Below, piece by piece: positions 10,574-26,910 of a DNA stretch of 64,000 nt (the stretch's first letter is position 1; the number at the start of each line of letters is the position of its first letter). A program made the translations under genes and the position numbers. The notes beneath the pieces are model-generated. The model was not told where the DNA came from. It did no database searches and saw nothing but the letters and a program-made list of their open reading frames with translations. The stretch is from Sphingomonas gellani (GTDB taxonomy: Bacteria > Pseudomonadota > Alphaproteobacteria > Sphingomonadales > Sphingomonadaceae): the NCBI RefSeq assembly GCF_900110035.1, contig NZ_FOCF01000005.1, forward strand, positions 287,357 through 351,356, written 5' to 3'.

Positions 10574-13054
10574 TCAGAACCCGACAACGCCGCCATCGTC
10601 CTTGGTGATGACGATGGTGGCCGAACGGGGCCGGTTTCCGGCGGCTGCCGTGCCCGACTGATTGTAGGGCCAGTTGCTCGTGATGTTGGCGGGCGATCCG
10701 TTCTCGCCGGGATGCTGGATGTTGACGAAGATCGACCGGCCGTCCGGGGTCGAGTGAATGCCCGTGATCTCGCACTCCTTCGGCCCGACTAGGAAGCGCC
10801 GGAGCGTCGTGCCGGGCGCCTTGCCGATCCGGATCGTCACGCTGCTGGACGCGCCGCCAAGGGTGTTGACCACCGTCTTCGTGCCCCCGTCGCCGACGGT
10901 GCCCGGTATCGCGGCGAGCAGCATGCAGTTGGTTTGATCGGTAAAGGCGCCGTCGTCCGTTTCCACCCACAGCACGGGCGTCGTCTGCCCCGCAACATTC
11001 GATGGCAGGCTGAACCACAAGCCGTCCGGCGACGAGAAGTCGTTGCTGCCGTCCAACCCCGACAGGTTGATGTTGGTCGCGTCCAGGTCGCTGCCAGCGC
11101 CGAACGCGTAGATGTCCCAGGCGAAGCTGGTCGCCTCCGACGTGTCCCCGGTTTCTCGCAGACGAATGACATGGCCGTTGGCATTGCCGCTCGTGGCGCC
11201 CCCGGTGGACTTCGGGTCGCTATAGGCGCGCGGGTTGGCAGCATCCGTGCCCGCCGCGGTGCGTGAGGAGTTGTTGGTCAGGGTGCAATACATCTCACCC
11301 GTTGTAGGGTTGACCGCGGTCCACTCCGGCCGGTCCATGCGCGTGGCGCCCAACGCATCGGCGGCAAGCCTGGCATTGACCAGCACGTCCGCCTGGTCGG
11401 CAAAGGCGTAGGCTGCGTTCGAGGGCGTCAGGGGACCTTGCCCGAAGACGAGCGGCATCCATTGACCAGTGCCATCCGCGTTGAACCTGGCCACGTACAA
11501 CGTGCCAGCATCGAGATATTTGTCGCCCACCGCCAGCCGGCTCGCCGCGCTGGCATCAGCCGCAGTCCAGGGCGTCACGGAGACGAACTTGTAGATATAT
11601 TCGTTCTGGGCGTCGTCACCCATGTAGAAGGCGGGGCGAACTCCGGTGATCGTCCGACCGATCTGGCACCCCTCATGGTTCATCCGGCCAAGCGCGGTCC
11701 GCTTGCGCGGAGTGGAGGCGGGATCGAAGGGGTCGATCTCCACGACCCAGCCGAACTGGAAGGGCTCATGCCGGAAATCGCCGCTGCCGTCGGCCGGCTG
11801 ATCCTTTGCGGCGGTGGCGTTCCAGCGGGCGTAAACGGTGCTGGCCGCGTCGGCGGGCGTGACGCTGGTCCATTTGTAGTTGCCGCCAGCGCCCTCACGG
11901 ATGCCGTAGCGGGCGAGCGAGACATTCTCCTTGGCCGCGGCCGCCGCCGACCGGATCGCCGCGTCGCCCGCATCGCGCCGGAAATAGCCGGCCCAGTTCT
12001 CCTCGTTCGTCAAATAGGTCTGCCACGGCATGGTGCCATTGGCGCAGTTGTTGATCGTGCCACGGCCGGTCGTCGCGTCGGGCGAATGGCGTGTGCGCAA
12101 CTGCGGCGTGCCGCGTGCCGGCCCACTGAAGCTCATCGGAGTCAGCGGAGTCACGCGCCGGTTGAACCCAGAGTTCGGCACATAGGACCAGCCAACCGCG
12201 CCCCGCACGATTTCGATCACGGAAACGCCGTGGCACTCCATCTCCTTCAGCGCCTCCGCTTCCGGCCGGACGCCGCCGCTGCCCATGCCGGAGGCACCGT
12301 TCGGGTGCAGATAGGCCTGGGTGATGTTCTCGTGATTCAACGCGAGCAGGCCACGCGTCGAGTTGGTCGCGTCCGGCGCGTTGCCGGTCGCAGCCATGCC
12401 GAAATAGCTCATCCCGTCATGATGGTCGCCGGCACGCAGCGCGAAGTTGGTGTCCGCGCCGTTGTTGGCAAACGCCGGCACGTTGGCGGCGATCGGATCG
12501 CCCAGGCGGTACAGGACCGTGACCGAGTATCCGGCCGGCACGGCAACGATGTCCGCAAGGCTCTTCGCAACGGCGGTAAAACCCAGCTGAGCCGGACCGA
12601 CGGTCACGGTCGTGTCCGCCTGCGACCGTACGCCATCGCGGCTGGTGCTCGACAGGCGAAAGACCAGCGGAGTCGCGGCGGCGACGCTGGGCGCGGTAAA
12701 GGTCGCCGTCGTGGTCTGCGCGCCGGACAAGGCGACAGTGGGGCCGCTGACCTGCGCCCAGCCGAACGACTCGGCCGGCCCCGTGACGCTGCCGTTCAGG
12801 GTCACGAGCTTGCCCGATGTCGTGCTGGCGGACGCCCCCGCATCCACCAGCGCCGCCTCGTCGTCCCCATCGCCGCACGCGGACAACAGCATGCCGCCGA
12901 AGACCGCCGCGCTGGCCGCCTGCAAACCGCCGAGCAACGTCTGGCGACGGGAATAGCGTGCGCTGACGAGGTCATCGATATGCGGATTGCCGCTGCGGTT
13001 CGTATCGGTATCGCCGTCGTGGTAGCTCATGGCAGTGATGCTCGGCGTCTTCAT
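10574..13054 (-). CDS. phoX: PhoX-family phosphatase (DUF839) with Tat signal and PKD-like insert
   Basis: Probable exported Ca-dependent alkaline phosphatase of the PhoX family, releasing phosphate from organic esters. The 826-aa product has a Tat motif SRRQTLLGG (Arg36-Arg37), a hydrophobic stretch ending LLSAC (Cys60, possible lipobox), then a Ser/Thr-rich PKD/REJ-like domain (about 72-152; FGWAQVSGP, ATFTAPSV) before the PhoX core. Core signatures are GDHHDGMSYFGM, ALNHENITQAYLHP, SPDGLWFSLPS and GPKECEITGIHSTPDGRS. The start is ATG 13054 behind GGGGGG; an upstream in-frame start adds an Arg/Pro-rich piece. Regulation by phosphate is usual for the family, but I see no clear Pho box. Confidence 0.87.
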   Translation of the reverse strand: MKTPSITAMSYHDGDTDTNRSGNPHIDDLVSARYSRRQTLLGGLQAASAAVFGGMLLSACGDGDDEAALVDAGASASTTSGKLVTLNGSVTGPAESFGWAQVSGPTVALSGAQTTTATFTAPSVAAATPLVFRLSSTSRDGVRSQADTTVTVGPAQLGFTAVAKSLADIVAVPAGYSVTVLYRLGDPIAANVPAFANNGADTNFALRAGDHHDGMSYFGMAATGNAPDATNSTRGLLALNHENITQAYLHPNGASGMGSGGVRPEAEALKEMECHGVSVIEIVRGAVGWSYVPNSGFNRRVTPLTPMSFSGPARGTPQLRTRHSPDATTGRGTINNCANGTMPWQTYLTNEENWAGYFRRDAGDAAIRSAAAAAKENVSLARYGIREGAGGNYKWTSVTPADAASTVYARWNATAAKDQPADGSGDFRHEPFQFGWVVEIDPFDPASTPRKRTALGRMNHEGCQIGRTITGVRPAFYMGDDAQNEYIYKFVSVTPWTAADASAASRLAVGDKYLDAGTLYVARFNADGTGQWMPLVFGQGPLTPSNAAYAFADQADVLVNARLAADALGATRMDRPEWTAVNPTTGEMYCTLTNNSSRTAAGTDAANPRAYSDPKSTGGATSGNANGHVIRLRETGDTSEATSFAWDIYAFGAGSDLDATNINLSGLDGSNDFSSPDGLWFSLPSNVAGQTTPVLWVETDDGAFTDQTNCMLLAAIPGTVGDGGTKTVVNTLGGASSSVTIRIGKAPGTTLRRFLVGPKECEITGIHSTPDGRSIFVNIQHPGENGSPANITSNWPYNQSGTAAAGNRPRSATIVITKDDGGVVGF

Positions 13055-13484
13055 CTTGGTCGTCCCCCCGGTCGGCCATGATGGCCGGATCGCACGGGGA
13101 TGGCGCACGTTCGCTACAGAAGGGGGTCGCCGGCGTGACACGGGGCTGACGCCCCCATGACCGTTTCATTGCAGATCCCCAGCCCGCTTCGTCTGCGGTT
13201 GACGTGTACCGCCGGTTCGCATAAGGGCGCGGCGTTCGCTTCGGCGGACAATCCGTCCAAGACAGCAGGTGCGTGGGATTTGCCCTCGCTTAATGTCCTG
13301 CCCAGACGGGGTGTAACAGGATTTTCCGGCCGGCCCCTGCGCCGTTCCGGTCTGCCGCGCGGTTCGTTGCGACAGCGTCCATGCTCCCCATCGATGGACA
13401 ACCCCGGTCCCCGCGACATGCGTCGCAGGCGTCGGATTGTAACCGGACCCGTGCTCGCCACGGGTTCAGAACGTGGAGAATGGC
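13055..13484. other. Divergent intergenic region phoX / rplJ (430 bp), rplJ leader
   Basis: No gene is seen here. The region holds the phoX 5' flank on the minus strand and, on the plus strand, the candidate rplJ promoter at 13199-13227, leaving a leader of about 250 nt. In many bacteria the rplJ leader binds the L10-L12 complex for autoregulation; the length fits, but I could not identify the binding fold by eye. Confidence 0.5.
13199..13227 (+). promoter_or_regulatory. Candidate rplJ-rplL promoter
   Basis: TTGACG (13199-13204), a 17-bp spacer and TAAGGG (13222-13227), followed by CGCGGCG. Same -10 box, spacing and GC-rich discriminator as the trnW and rplK candidates. Confidence 0.55.
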
Positions 13485-14000
13485 ATGGATCGTGCTCAAA
13501 AGGCCGCGGCCGTTGCCGAGCTCAAGCAGACCTTTTCCGAGGTCGGCGTGGTGGTCATCACCCGCAACCACGGAATGACCGTCGCGCAGTCGACCCGACT
13601 GCGCAACGCGATGCGAGATGCCGGCGCGACCTACAAGGTCTCCAAGAACAAGCTTGCCAAGATCGCGCTCGATGGCACCGACTATACCTCGCTGGGCGAC
13701 AAGCTCACGGGTCCGGTCGGGCTTGCCAGCTCCGTCGACCCGGTCGCCGCCGCAAAGGTGGCGGTCGACTTCGCGAAGACGAACGACAAGTTCGAAATCG
13801 TGGGCGGCGCGATGGGCGCGACCCCTCTCGACGTTGCTGGCGTGCAAGCGCTCGCCACCCTGCCCTCGCTGGACGAGCTGCGGGCGAAGATCGTCGGCCT
13901 TATCGTGGCACCCGCCACGAAGCTGGCGACCATCACCCAGGCTCCGGCGGCGCAGATCGCGCGCGTGCTGTCGGCATATGCCGAGAAGGAAAACGCCTGA
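13485..14000 (+). CDS. rplJ: 50S ribosomal protein L10
   Basis: L10 anchors the L7/L12 dimers to the L11 region of the 50S stalk. The product is 171 aa from ATG 13485, with GTGGAG as ribosome-binding site; a GTG 12 bp upstream overlaps that site and is unlikely. Family motifs are MDRAQKAAAVAELK and the THYKVSKNKL-like segment ATYKVSKNKLAKIAL. The C-terminal helix that binds L12 is Ala/Leu-rich. rplL follows 73 bp later. Confidence 0.97.
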   Translation: MDRAQKAAAVAELKQTFSEVGVVVITRNHGMTVAQSTRLRNAMRDAGATYKVSKNKLAKIALDGTDYTSLGDKLTGPVGLASSVDPVAAAKVAVDFAKTNDKFEIVGGAMGATPLDVAGVQALATLPSLDELRAKIVGLIVAPATKLATITQAPAAQIARVLSAYAEKENA

Positions 14001-14073
14001 ATTTCAGGCGAAAGCGATTGTTTGACTGACACATGGGGCAGGTTTCTCGCCCCCGAACGCAAAAGGAAGTGAC

Positions 14074-14451
14074 ATGGCAGACCTGAACGCGCTGGTTGAC
14101 CAGCTGAGCGAGCTGACCGTTCTCGAGGCCGCCGAGCTGTCGAAGATGCTCGAAGAGAAGTGGGGCGTGTCCGCCGCCGCCGCCGTTGCGGCTGCTCCGG
14201 CCGCTGGCGGTGGCGCTGGCGCCCCGGCCGTCGAAGAGAAGACCGAGTTCGACGTGATCCTGACCGGCGACGGTGGCAAGAAGATCAACGTCATCAAGGA
14301 AGTCCGCGCGATCACCGGCCTGGGCCTGACCGAGGCGAAGGCCCTGGTCGAAGGCGCGCCGAAGCCCGTCAAGGAAGGCGTGAACAAGGACGAGGCCGAG
14401 AAGGTCAAGAAGCAGCTTGAGGAAGCCGGCGCGACCGTCGAGCTCAAGTAA
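14074..14451 (+). CDS. rplL: 50S ribosomal protein L7/L12
   Basis: Stalk protein that recruits and activates translational GTPases. The 125-aa product has the N-terminal dimerisation helices ([20 protein letters not shown]), an Ala/Gly-rich hinge near residues 35-50 and a C-terminal domain with [20 protein letters not shown]. The ribosome-binding site is AAAAGGAAG. Two hairpins follow, the second an intrinsic terminator, so rplJL is separated from rpoBC. Confidence 0.98.
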   Translation: MADLNALVDQLSELTVLEAAELSKMLEEKWGVSAAAAVAAAPAAGGGAGAPAVEEKTEFDVILTGDGGKKINVIKEVRAITGLGLTEAKALVEGAPKPVKEGVNKDEAEKVKKQLEEAGATVELK

Positions 14452-14463
14452 TCTGCCGGATCG

Positions 14464-14487
14464 GACGCGGGCGACTCCGCCCGCGTC
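14464..14487 (+). other. Perfect 10-bp hairpin after rplL
   Basis: GACGCGGGCG (14464-14473), loop ACTC, CGCCCGCGTC (14478-14487), with no T-run. It precedes the real terminator and could act as a 3'-end stabiliser, processing site or Rho-independent pausing element; which one cannot be told from sequence. Confidence 0.55.
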
Positions 14488-14507
14488 GTCAACGGTCCTG
14501 CACATGG

Positions 14508-14545
14508 AAAGGGGGCGGTGCCAGCGATGGTGCCGCCCCTTTTTT
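14508..14545 (+). terminator. Intrinsic terminator after rplL (GCGA loop)
   Basis: GGGGCGGTGCCA (14512-14523) pairs with TGGTGCCGCCCC (14528-14539), including two G-U pairs, around a GCGA loop and followed by T6. It closes the rplJ-rplL transcript. Same cap as the terminators at 8722 and 25579. Confidence 0.9.
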
Positions 14546-14589
14546 CATGGGCTCTTCCGCGTGGAGGGCTTCATGCTAGCATTCGCTCG

Positions 14590-15444
14590 ATGCGCCTTCG
14601 TCGATCAGCTATTCTGCCCCTGCTGCCGCTTGCATTGATGGCCACCGTGCCCGCCGCCGGGCAGTTGATCCACGACCGCGTTTATCCTGCGCCGCATGAT
14701 CCCCTGTCGGTGGCGGGTCTGCCGGGGGCCACGATCGACCACGTCACGACAGCGGACGGCTTGACGCTGAGCGGTGTCGAGGTGGCGGGTCGTGCCGACA
14801 AGCCGATGCTGCTGATCTTCCACGGCAATGCCAGCGGAGCGGATGACGCAGCGCGTTGGCTCTCGCCGCTGCTGAACCGCGGCTACGGCATGATCGCTGC
14901 GGAATATCGAGGCTATAGCGGCAATCCCGGTCGTCCGGACGAGGCAGGTCTGTCGGCCGATGCCGACGCCTTCTACGCCCATGCGCTGGCCATCGCGAAT
15001 GGCCGCCCGGTGATCGTGATCGGCCACAGCCTGGGCAGCGGCGTGGCGTTCGCCCTGGCAAGGCGTCAGCGCCTTCGCGCCCTTGTCACGATCGGAGCCT
15101 TCACCCGCCTGCGCGACATGACGCCCCGCATCGCCCGTGCCTTTGTCGGAGAGAAATACGACAACCGGGCCAGCATCGCCGAACTGGACGAGCCGCTGTT
15201 CCTGATCCACGGCACCGATGACGAGGTCGTGCCCGTCGCCCAGGGCAACCAGTTGTACCGGGCCGCGATCGCTGCCGGACGCAAGGGCGGCGTGTTCGTG
15301 GTACAAGGCGGGGATCACCACCCGAACGCCACCAAGCTGGCCGGTATCATCGACGCGGTGGTGGGTGGCAGCGAAGGCCGGCCGCTTGGCGCCTTGCCCG
15401 AGGGCGTGACCTTCTACCCGTTCTCCGCTCCTCAGCCGCGATAG
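14590..15444 (+). CDS. Alpha/beta hydrolase, exported or membrane-anchored (S33/Bem46-like)
   Basis: Serine hydrolase of unknown substrate. The 284-aa product has a hydrophobic N-terminus (about residues 6-24) that may be a signal peptide or anchor, the oxyanion segment LLIFHGNASG, nucleophile elbow GHSLGSG (Ser147), acid FLIHGTDDEVVP (Asp210 or 211) and catalytic His in QGGDHHPN (243-244). Start ATG 14590 was chosen because the earlier in-frame ATGs lie inside the rplL terminator. The SD-like GGAGGG is about 20 nt upstream, in front of an out-of-frame ATG. It converges on, and overlaps by 13 bp, the next gene. Confidence 0.85.
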   Translation: MRLRRSAILPLLPLALMATVPAAGQLIHDRVYPAPHDPLSVAGLPGATIDHVTTADGLTLSGVEVAGRADKPMLLIFHGNASGADDAARWLSPLLNRGYGMIAAEYRGYSGNPGRPDEAGLSADADAFYAHALAIANGRPVIVIGHSLGSGVAFALARRQRLRALVTIGAFTRLRDMTPRIARAFVGEKYDNRASIAELDEPLFLIHGTDDEVVPVAQGNQLYRAAIAAGRKGGVFVVQGGDHHPNATKLAGIIDAVVGGSEGRPLGALPEGVTFYPFSAPQPR

Positions 15445-16676
15445 GGGGTTCCGTGCGTGCGGGCGGCGACCTGCGTGTGCATGCGCGGGGTGCCGTCGAG
15501 CCAGAACGGCGCCAGCTTCGCGGAATCGCCCCGCTCGACACCAACGGCAAAGGCGCCTCCCGCGCGGCGCGTCAGGCTGCCCTGTTGATAGGCGGCGGAC
15601 ACCACGACCAGCGGCACGAACATCGGGCGCTCACCCGCCTTCAACGCCTTGATCGCGCCTTGTGGCAGGGCGACGATGGCGTTCACGCGCCGCGTTTCGC
15701 CTGGCTGCAACGCGAATGCGGGGGTGAGTGGCCTGCCGATCTCTGCCTCGTGGATCGCGCGTATCTCGCCGTCCTGGTCGGCATGCGCACTGATGAGCCG
15801 TGCCTCCACCCTCACCTTCTCGACCGGGGCCGGGCCGGTGTTGGTGATCAGGACCTCGCCCGTTACCGTCGCCGTGAGGAGGTTCAGCCCCGCCCTGCTC
15901 GGCTGGAAGTCGATGGTCAGACCGTCTCCCATGGTTTCCCGACGCTGCGAAGGTCTGGGGCCGACCGCCGGCGCAACGTCGCGCGCGACCGGTTGAGGAT
16001 CAGCCGAGGCGCGATGCGGAGCCGCCGTTGCTTCCGCCATCGCCGTCTGGCCACGCCGGCGTATCAACAGCCGCGCGACGACCAGCGTCGCCGCTAAAAC
16101 GACTAGAGCCGCCAGCGCGCCGACCCACCATTCGATGCCGGTACTGCTTTGCGGAGCCGGGCTGCCCCCGGCGCCCTCACCAAGCGGCACGGGTTCGATC
16201 GGCTCCGTCGGCCGCACGCTTTCGCGCGGAGCCGGAGCGGTACGAGGCGGCGCCGGCTGTTCTACGACCGGAGCCGGTTGCGGGGCCGCCACAGGGACCG
16301 GCTCCGCCTCCGCAGGGGTCGAGACAGGCGCTTCCGCCTTGGGGGTCGGCGTGGCGGTCCGTGATGGCGTTGCGGTCTCGGTAGCCGCCGGTTGCGGCGC
16401 GGGTTGCGACTTGCGCGGGGTCGCCTTGGTGGTCGGCTCTGCGATTACAGGCGCGGGCGTCGTCGGCGCAATCGATGGCGTCGGCGCGATGCGAACTCTG
16501 GGCAACGGGACCTGCGCCGGCGCGGGAATCTGGTCGCCCGCGGAATTGCCCGGCGGCAGGCTGAAATTGTCAGGGATTGCCTGGAGATTGCTCTGGGCGC
16601 TCGCTGGTGCCGCGGCAGCGACCGCCAGTCCCATCGCAATCACCACATCCTGAACACCGCGCCGCCCCACCACCAT
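15432..16676 (-). CDS. Proline-rich envelope protein with one membrane helix, function unknown
   Basis: I do not recognise a characterised family. The 414-aa product has a signal peptide ending APASAQ, then a long Pro/Ala/Thr-rich stretch (about 45-165) typical of periplasm-spanning linkers, a membrane helix (WWVGALAALVVLAATLVV, near residues 174-195) followed by LIRRR, and a C-terminal domain of about 190 aa with an Ig-like beta pattern (EVLITNTGPAPVEKVRVEA, LQPGETRRVNAIVALP). The topology suggests a periplasm-exposed linker and a cytoplasmic beta domain. A GTG at 16691 is an alternative start. The gene reads away from rpoB and overlaps the hydrolase 3' end. Confidence 0.75.
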   Translation of the reverse strand: MVVGRRGVQDVVIAMGLAVAAAAPASAQSNLQAIPDNFSLPPGNSAGDQIPAPAQVPLPRVRIAPTPSIAPTTPAPVIAEPTTKATPRKSQPAPQPAATETATPSRTATPTPKAEAPVSTPAEAEPVPVAAPQPAPVVEQPAPPRTAPAPRESVRPTEPIEPVPLGEGAGGSPAPQSSTGIEWWVGALAALVVLAATLVVARLLIRRRGQTAMAEATAAPHRASADPQPVARDVAPAVGPRPSQRRETMGDGLTIDFQPSRAGLNLLTATVTGEVLITNTGPAPVEKVRVEARLISAHADQDGEIRAIHEAEIGRPLTPAFALQPGETRRVNAIVALPQGAIKALKAGERPMFVPLVVVSAAYQQGSLTRRAGGAFAVGVERGDSAKLAPFWLDGTPRMHTQVAARTHGTPYRG

Positions 16677-16805
16677 GCTCCAGTCTTTCACCCATCATCC
16701 GCCGGCCGTCAGACCTGACGCGTCCCATGCCAGCAAGCCGTCCGCACATGAACCGGACCCGAACGGCGCCCAACCGAGCCCGCCCGATGACCCGCAAAGC
16801 CGCTC

Positions 16806-16834
16806 TTGGCAATGCCGCACGGGCGGACTATATG
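16806..16834 (+). promoter_or_regulatory. Candidate rpoB-rpoC promoter
   Basis: TTGGCA (16806-16811), 17-bp spacer, TATATG (16829-16834): one mismatch to the -35 and two to the -10 consensus. The predicted start near 16841 gives a leader of about 165 nt. Unlike the ribosomal operon candidates it has no TAAGGG box. Confidence 0.6.
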
Positions 16835-16918
16835 AGCCGTCTGCCACAGCTTTCGGGACATGGAGCGCCGTTGCGCAGCGCACCGTACGAATGGGAAGTT
16901 GCGGCGTCCACGACGCTG

Positions 16919-16952
16919 AAAGCCGACGCACATGGCTGCGATCGGCTTTTTT
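16919..16952 (+). terminator. Terminator-like hairpin in the rpoB leader (possible attenuator)
   Basis: AAAGCCGA (16919-16926) pairs with TCGGCTTT (16942-16949), the stem continues inward as CGCA/TGCG after one bulged A, loop CATGGC, and T6 runs 16947-16952. It lies downstream of the candidate promoter and 53 bp before the rpoB ATG, where a full terminator would block the gene unless it is conditional. Confidence 0.65.
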
Positions 16953-17005
16953 GCGTCGCTGGGCATTCGCGCTGAAATTTCTGGCTGATGAGGCAAGTAC
17001 AACCC

Positions 17006-21178
<4,173 letters not shown>

Positions 21179-21257
21179 TCGTGGGGGCGCCGTGTCACGG
21201 CACGGCGTCCCACCTTCCCCGCCGCTGACGAAATTCACCCTGTAGAGGGACGAAGTT

Positions 21258-25544
<4,287 letters not shown>

Positions 25545-25578
25545 AGCTTAGGCATCACGTCTTGAGCTGAGCGAAACA

Positions 25579-25610
25579 CCGCCGTCCGGAGCGATCCGGG
25601 CGGCGGTTTT
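25579..25610 (+). terminator. Intrinsic terminator after rpoC (GCGA loop)
   Basis: CCGCCGTCCGGA (25579-25590), loop GCGA, TCCGGGCGGCGG (25595-25606), with one T-G pair, then TTTT. Ends the rpoBC operon. Confidence 0.88.
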
Positions 25611-25760
25611 CGTTGGCGGCGTATCGCCATCGTCCGAAACGATAATCTAGAGCATCGCCGGCCGATATATGCTGCCGGCCCGCTGGAAAGCGGGACGAGC
25701 GCCAGCGTTGACCCACCCGCCGCGATCATGACGGCATGACGAATAGGAAGGGACTGGGTA

Positions 25761-26141
25761 ATGGCGTTGAAGTTCGCCGGAACGATGAACGCGATCAATC
25801 GCGGACTGGACAGCACCAAGGCGGCCAAGGGCGCGGATATGGTGGAGGACTGGGAAGCCGCGCTGGCCGACACCGATGTGCCCGGTGCCAAGGGAATCTT
25901 GCGTGACCTGGCCTCCTTGCGCAAGCAGCTGGAGCGGGACGAGCCGGATGCCGACCGCGTTCACTCGCTGTTGCATCGCCTGGGTACGGCCACGACCCGC
26001 ATCGCCGAACGCGCCGACACCAACGCCGACAAGCTTCGCGCACTGGGCGAGGCACTGACCGAGGCCGGCGAGGAAGAGCATGACGAGGAGGAAGATACCG
26101 AGGCTGCGGCCGCGCCACGCCGCGCTCGCAAGAAGAGCTGA
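25761..26141 (+). CDS. Small charged protein of unknown function
   Basis: The 126-aa product has no family I recognise. It is predicted almost wholly alpha-helical, with a middle region (about 40-100) of charged heptad-like repeats (LRKQLERDEPDADRVHSLL, RIAERADTNADKLRALGEAL), then a strongly acidic run (EEEHDEEEDTE) and a basic end (RRARKKS). A good ribosome-binding site (GGAAGGGAC) precedes the ATG. It stands alone after the rpoC terminator, with 750 bp of non-coding sequence behind it. The helical build could suit dimerisation; that is speculation. Confidence 0.7.
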   Translation: MALKFAGTMNAINRGLDSTKAAKGADMVEDWEAALADTDVPGAKGILRDLASLRKQLERDEPDADRVHSLLHRLGTATTRIAERADTNADKLRALGEALTEAGEEEHDEEEDTEAAAAPRRARKKS

Positions 26142-26890
26142 TCCGGCCGGTTAGGATTTTGACGACCGCGTCTATAGACGTGTGTCGCGTAAGGGAGGGC
26201 GGTGCGAAGGAGGCGCTGCCCTGCCTTTCAGTCGAGCGGCAAGTTTCAGACCATGCGCCGGCTGCGTCTGGTTAGAGTTCTGTCCTAAGGCGGAACTCGA
26301 TGCCACCGAAGCGTTGCCCATCGAAGCCCCGCGTGGTGGCGCTTGTAGGCATCTTTGTCTCGCGGGGAAGAGCCGGGAAGCTGCAGGCATTTCGCCGGAG
26401 ACCAGATGCCGATCACCGGGGCTATAGGCGCCATCAAGGCTCCTGGATTAGGTGGTCTCGCTTCTTACCACAGCTCCGCCTGACAACCGGAACGGCCGGG
26501 CTCAAGCCTTCGGAGCCCAACCCGCTCGCGCGTCATCAACGCCGCCGCCACTAATCCGCTGATGAAGGTTGCGCGCTAGCTGCCCACCCTCAACCATACC
26601 CGCCATGGGTTTGCTCAAGCGCTGTGTCGTCACCTTACGCTGTACGCCCAAATACCAGGTGCCGATCACTGGTGGTATGGGTGCCCACGAGGCTCATGGG
26701 CAGAAAGCGGCTCGGTACGTACACAAGTCACGCCTGCCATTCAGAACGGCCACTTTTCGCCCGTGGTAATTCTTACCGCTCACGCGTCAGCAACGCCGTC
26801 ACCGTCGATCTGCCGACGGAACGTAGACGCTCGCCGCACACCCTCAACCCTCGGCCATATCCGCCTCGGCGTTGCCCAAGCCTCGTGTCG
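26142..26890. other. 749-bp region without a credible gene
   Basis: Stop codons break all six frames, and the few long open frames are antisense to neighbouring genes. The right two thirds consist of two diverged tandem copies of a unit of about 254 bp (see the repeat entries). The left part (26142-26400) shows no gene; a TAAGGG box occurs near 26190 but has no -35 partner. Confidence 0.6.
26402..26654. repeat. Diverged tandem repeat, copy A
   Basis: Matches copy B at a constant offset of 253-254 bp in three blocks: 26402-26446 (35 of 45 positions the same), 26522-26549 (24 of 28) and 26585-26636 around CACCCTCAACC and TGTCGTCA. Copy B carries about 7 extra bases in the third block. Neither copy has an open frame. 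The edges are approximate. Confidence 0.7.
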
Positions 26891-26910
26891 TCATCCCACA
26901 CCGTGCGCGC
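26655..26910. repeat. Diverged tandem repeat, copy B, reaching the 3' end of the dienelactone hydrolase
   Basis: Second copy of the unit starting CCAGGTGCCGATCAC. Its right end runs over the stop codon (26891-26893) of the hydrolase gene, so copy A may be a decayed duplicate of that gene's last codons and 3' flank; similarity near the stop is only about two thirds over 20 bases. Confidence 0.65.

Larger units (their letters stand above)
16692..17005. other. rpoB upstream region (about 314 bp, no gene)
   Basis: Contains a 6-bp inverted repeat CGTCAG-AC-CTGACG at 16707-16720 (possible operator), the candidate rpoB promoter at 16806-16834, a small GCGTC-CAC-GACGC hairpin at 16904-16916 and a terminator-like hairpin at 16919-16952. 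Together these look like a regulated mRNA leader rather than empty sequence. Confidence 0.6.

Noticed and set aside
26176..26194. TAAGGG box in the gene-free region as a fifth promoter
   Set aside because: No TTG-type -35 at 17 bp and no gene downstream in the right direction.
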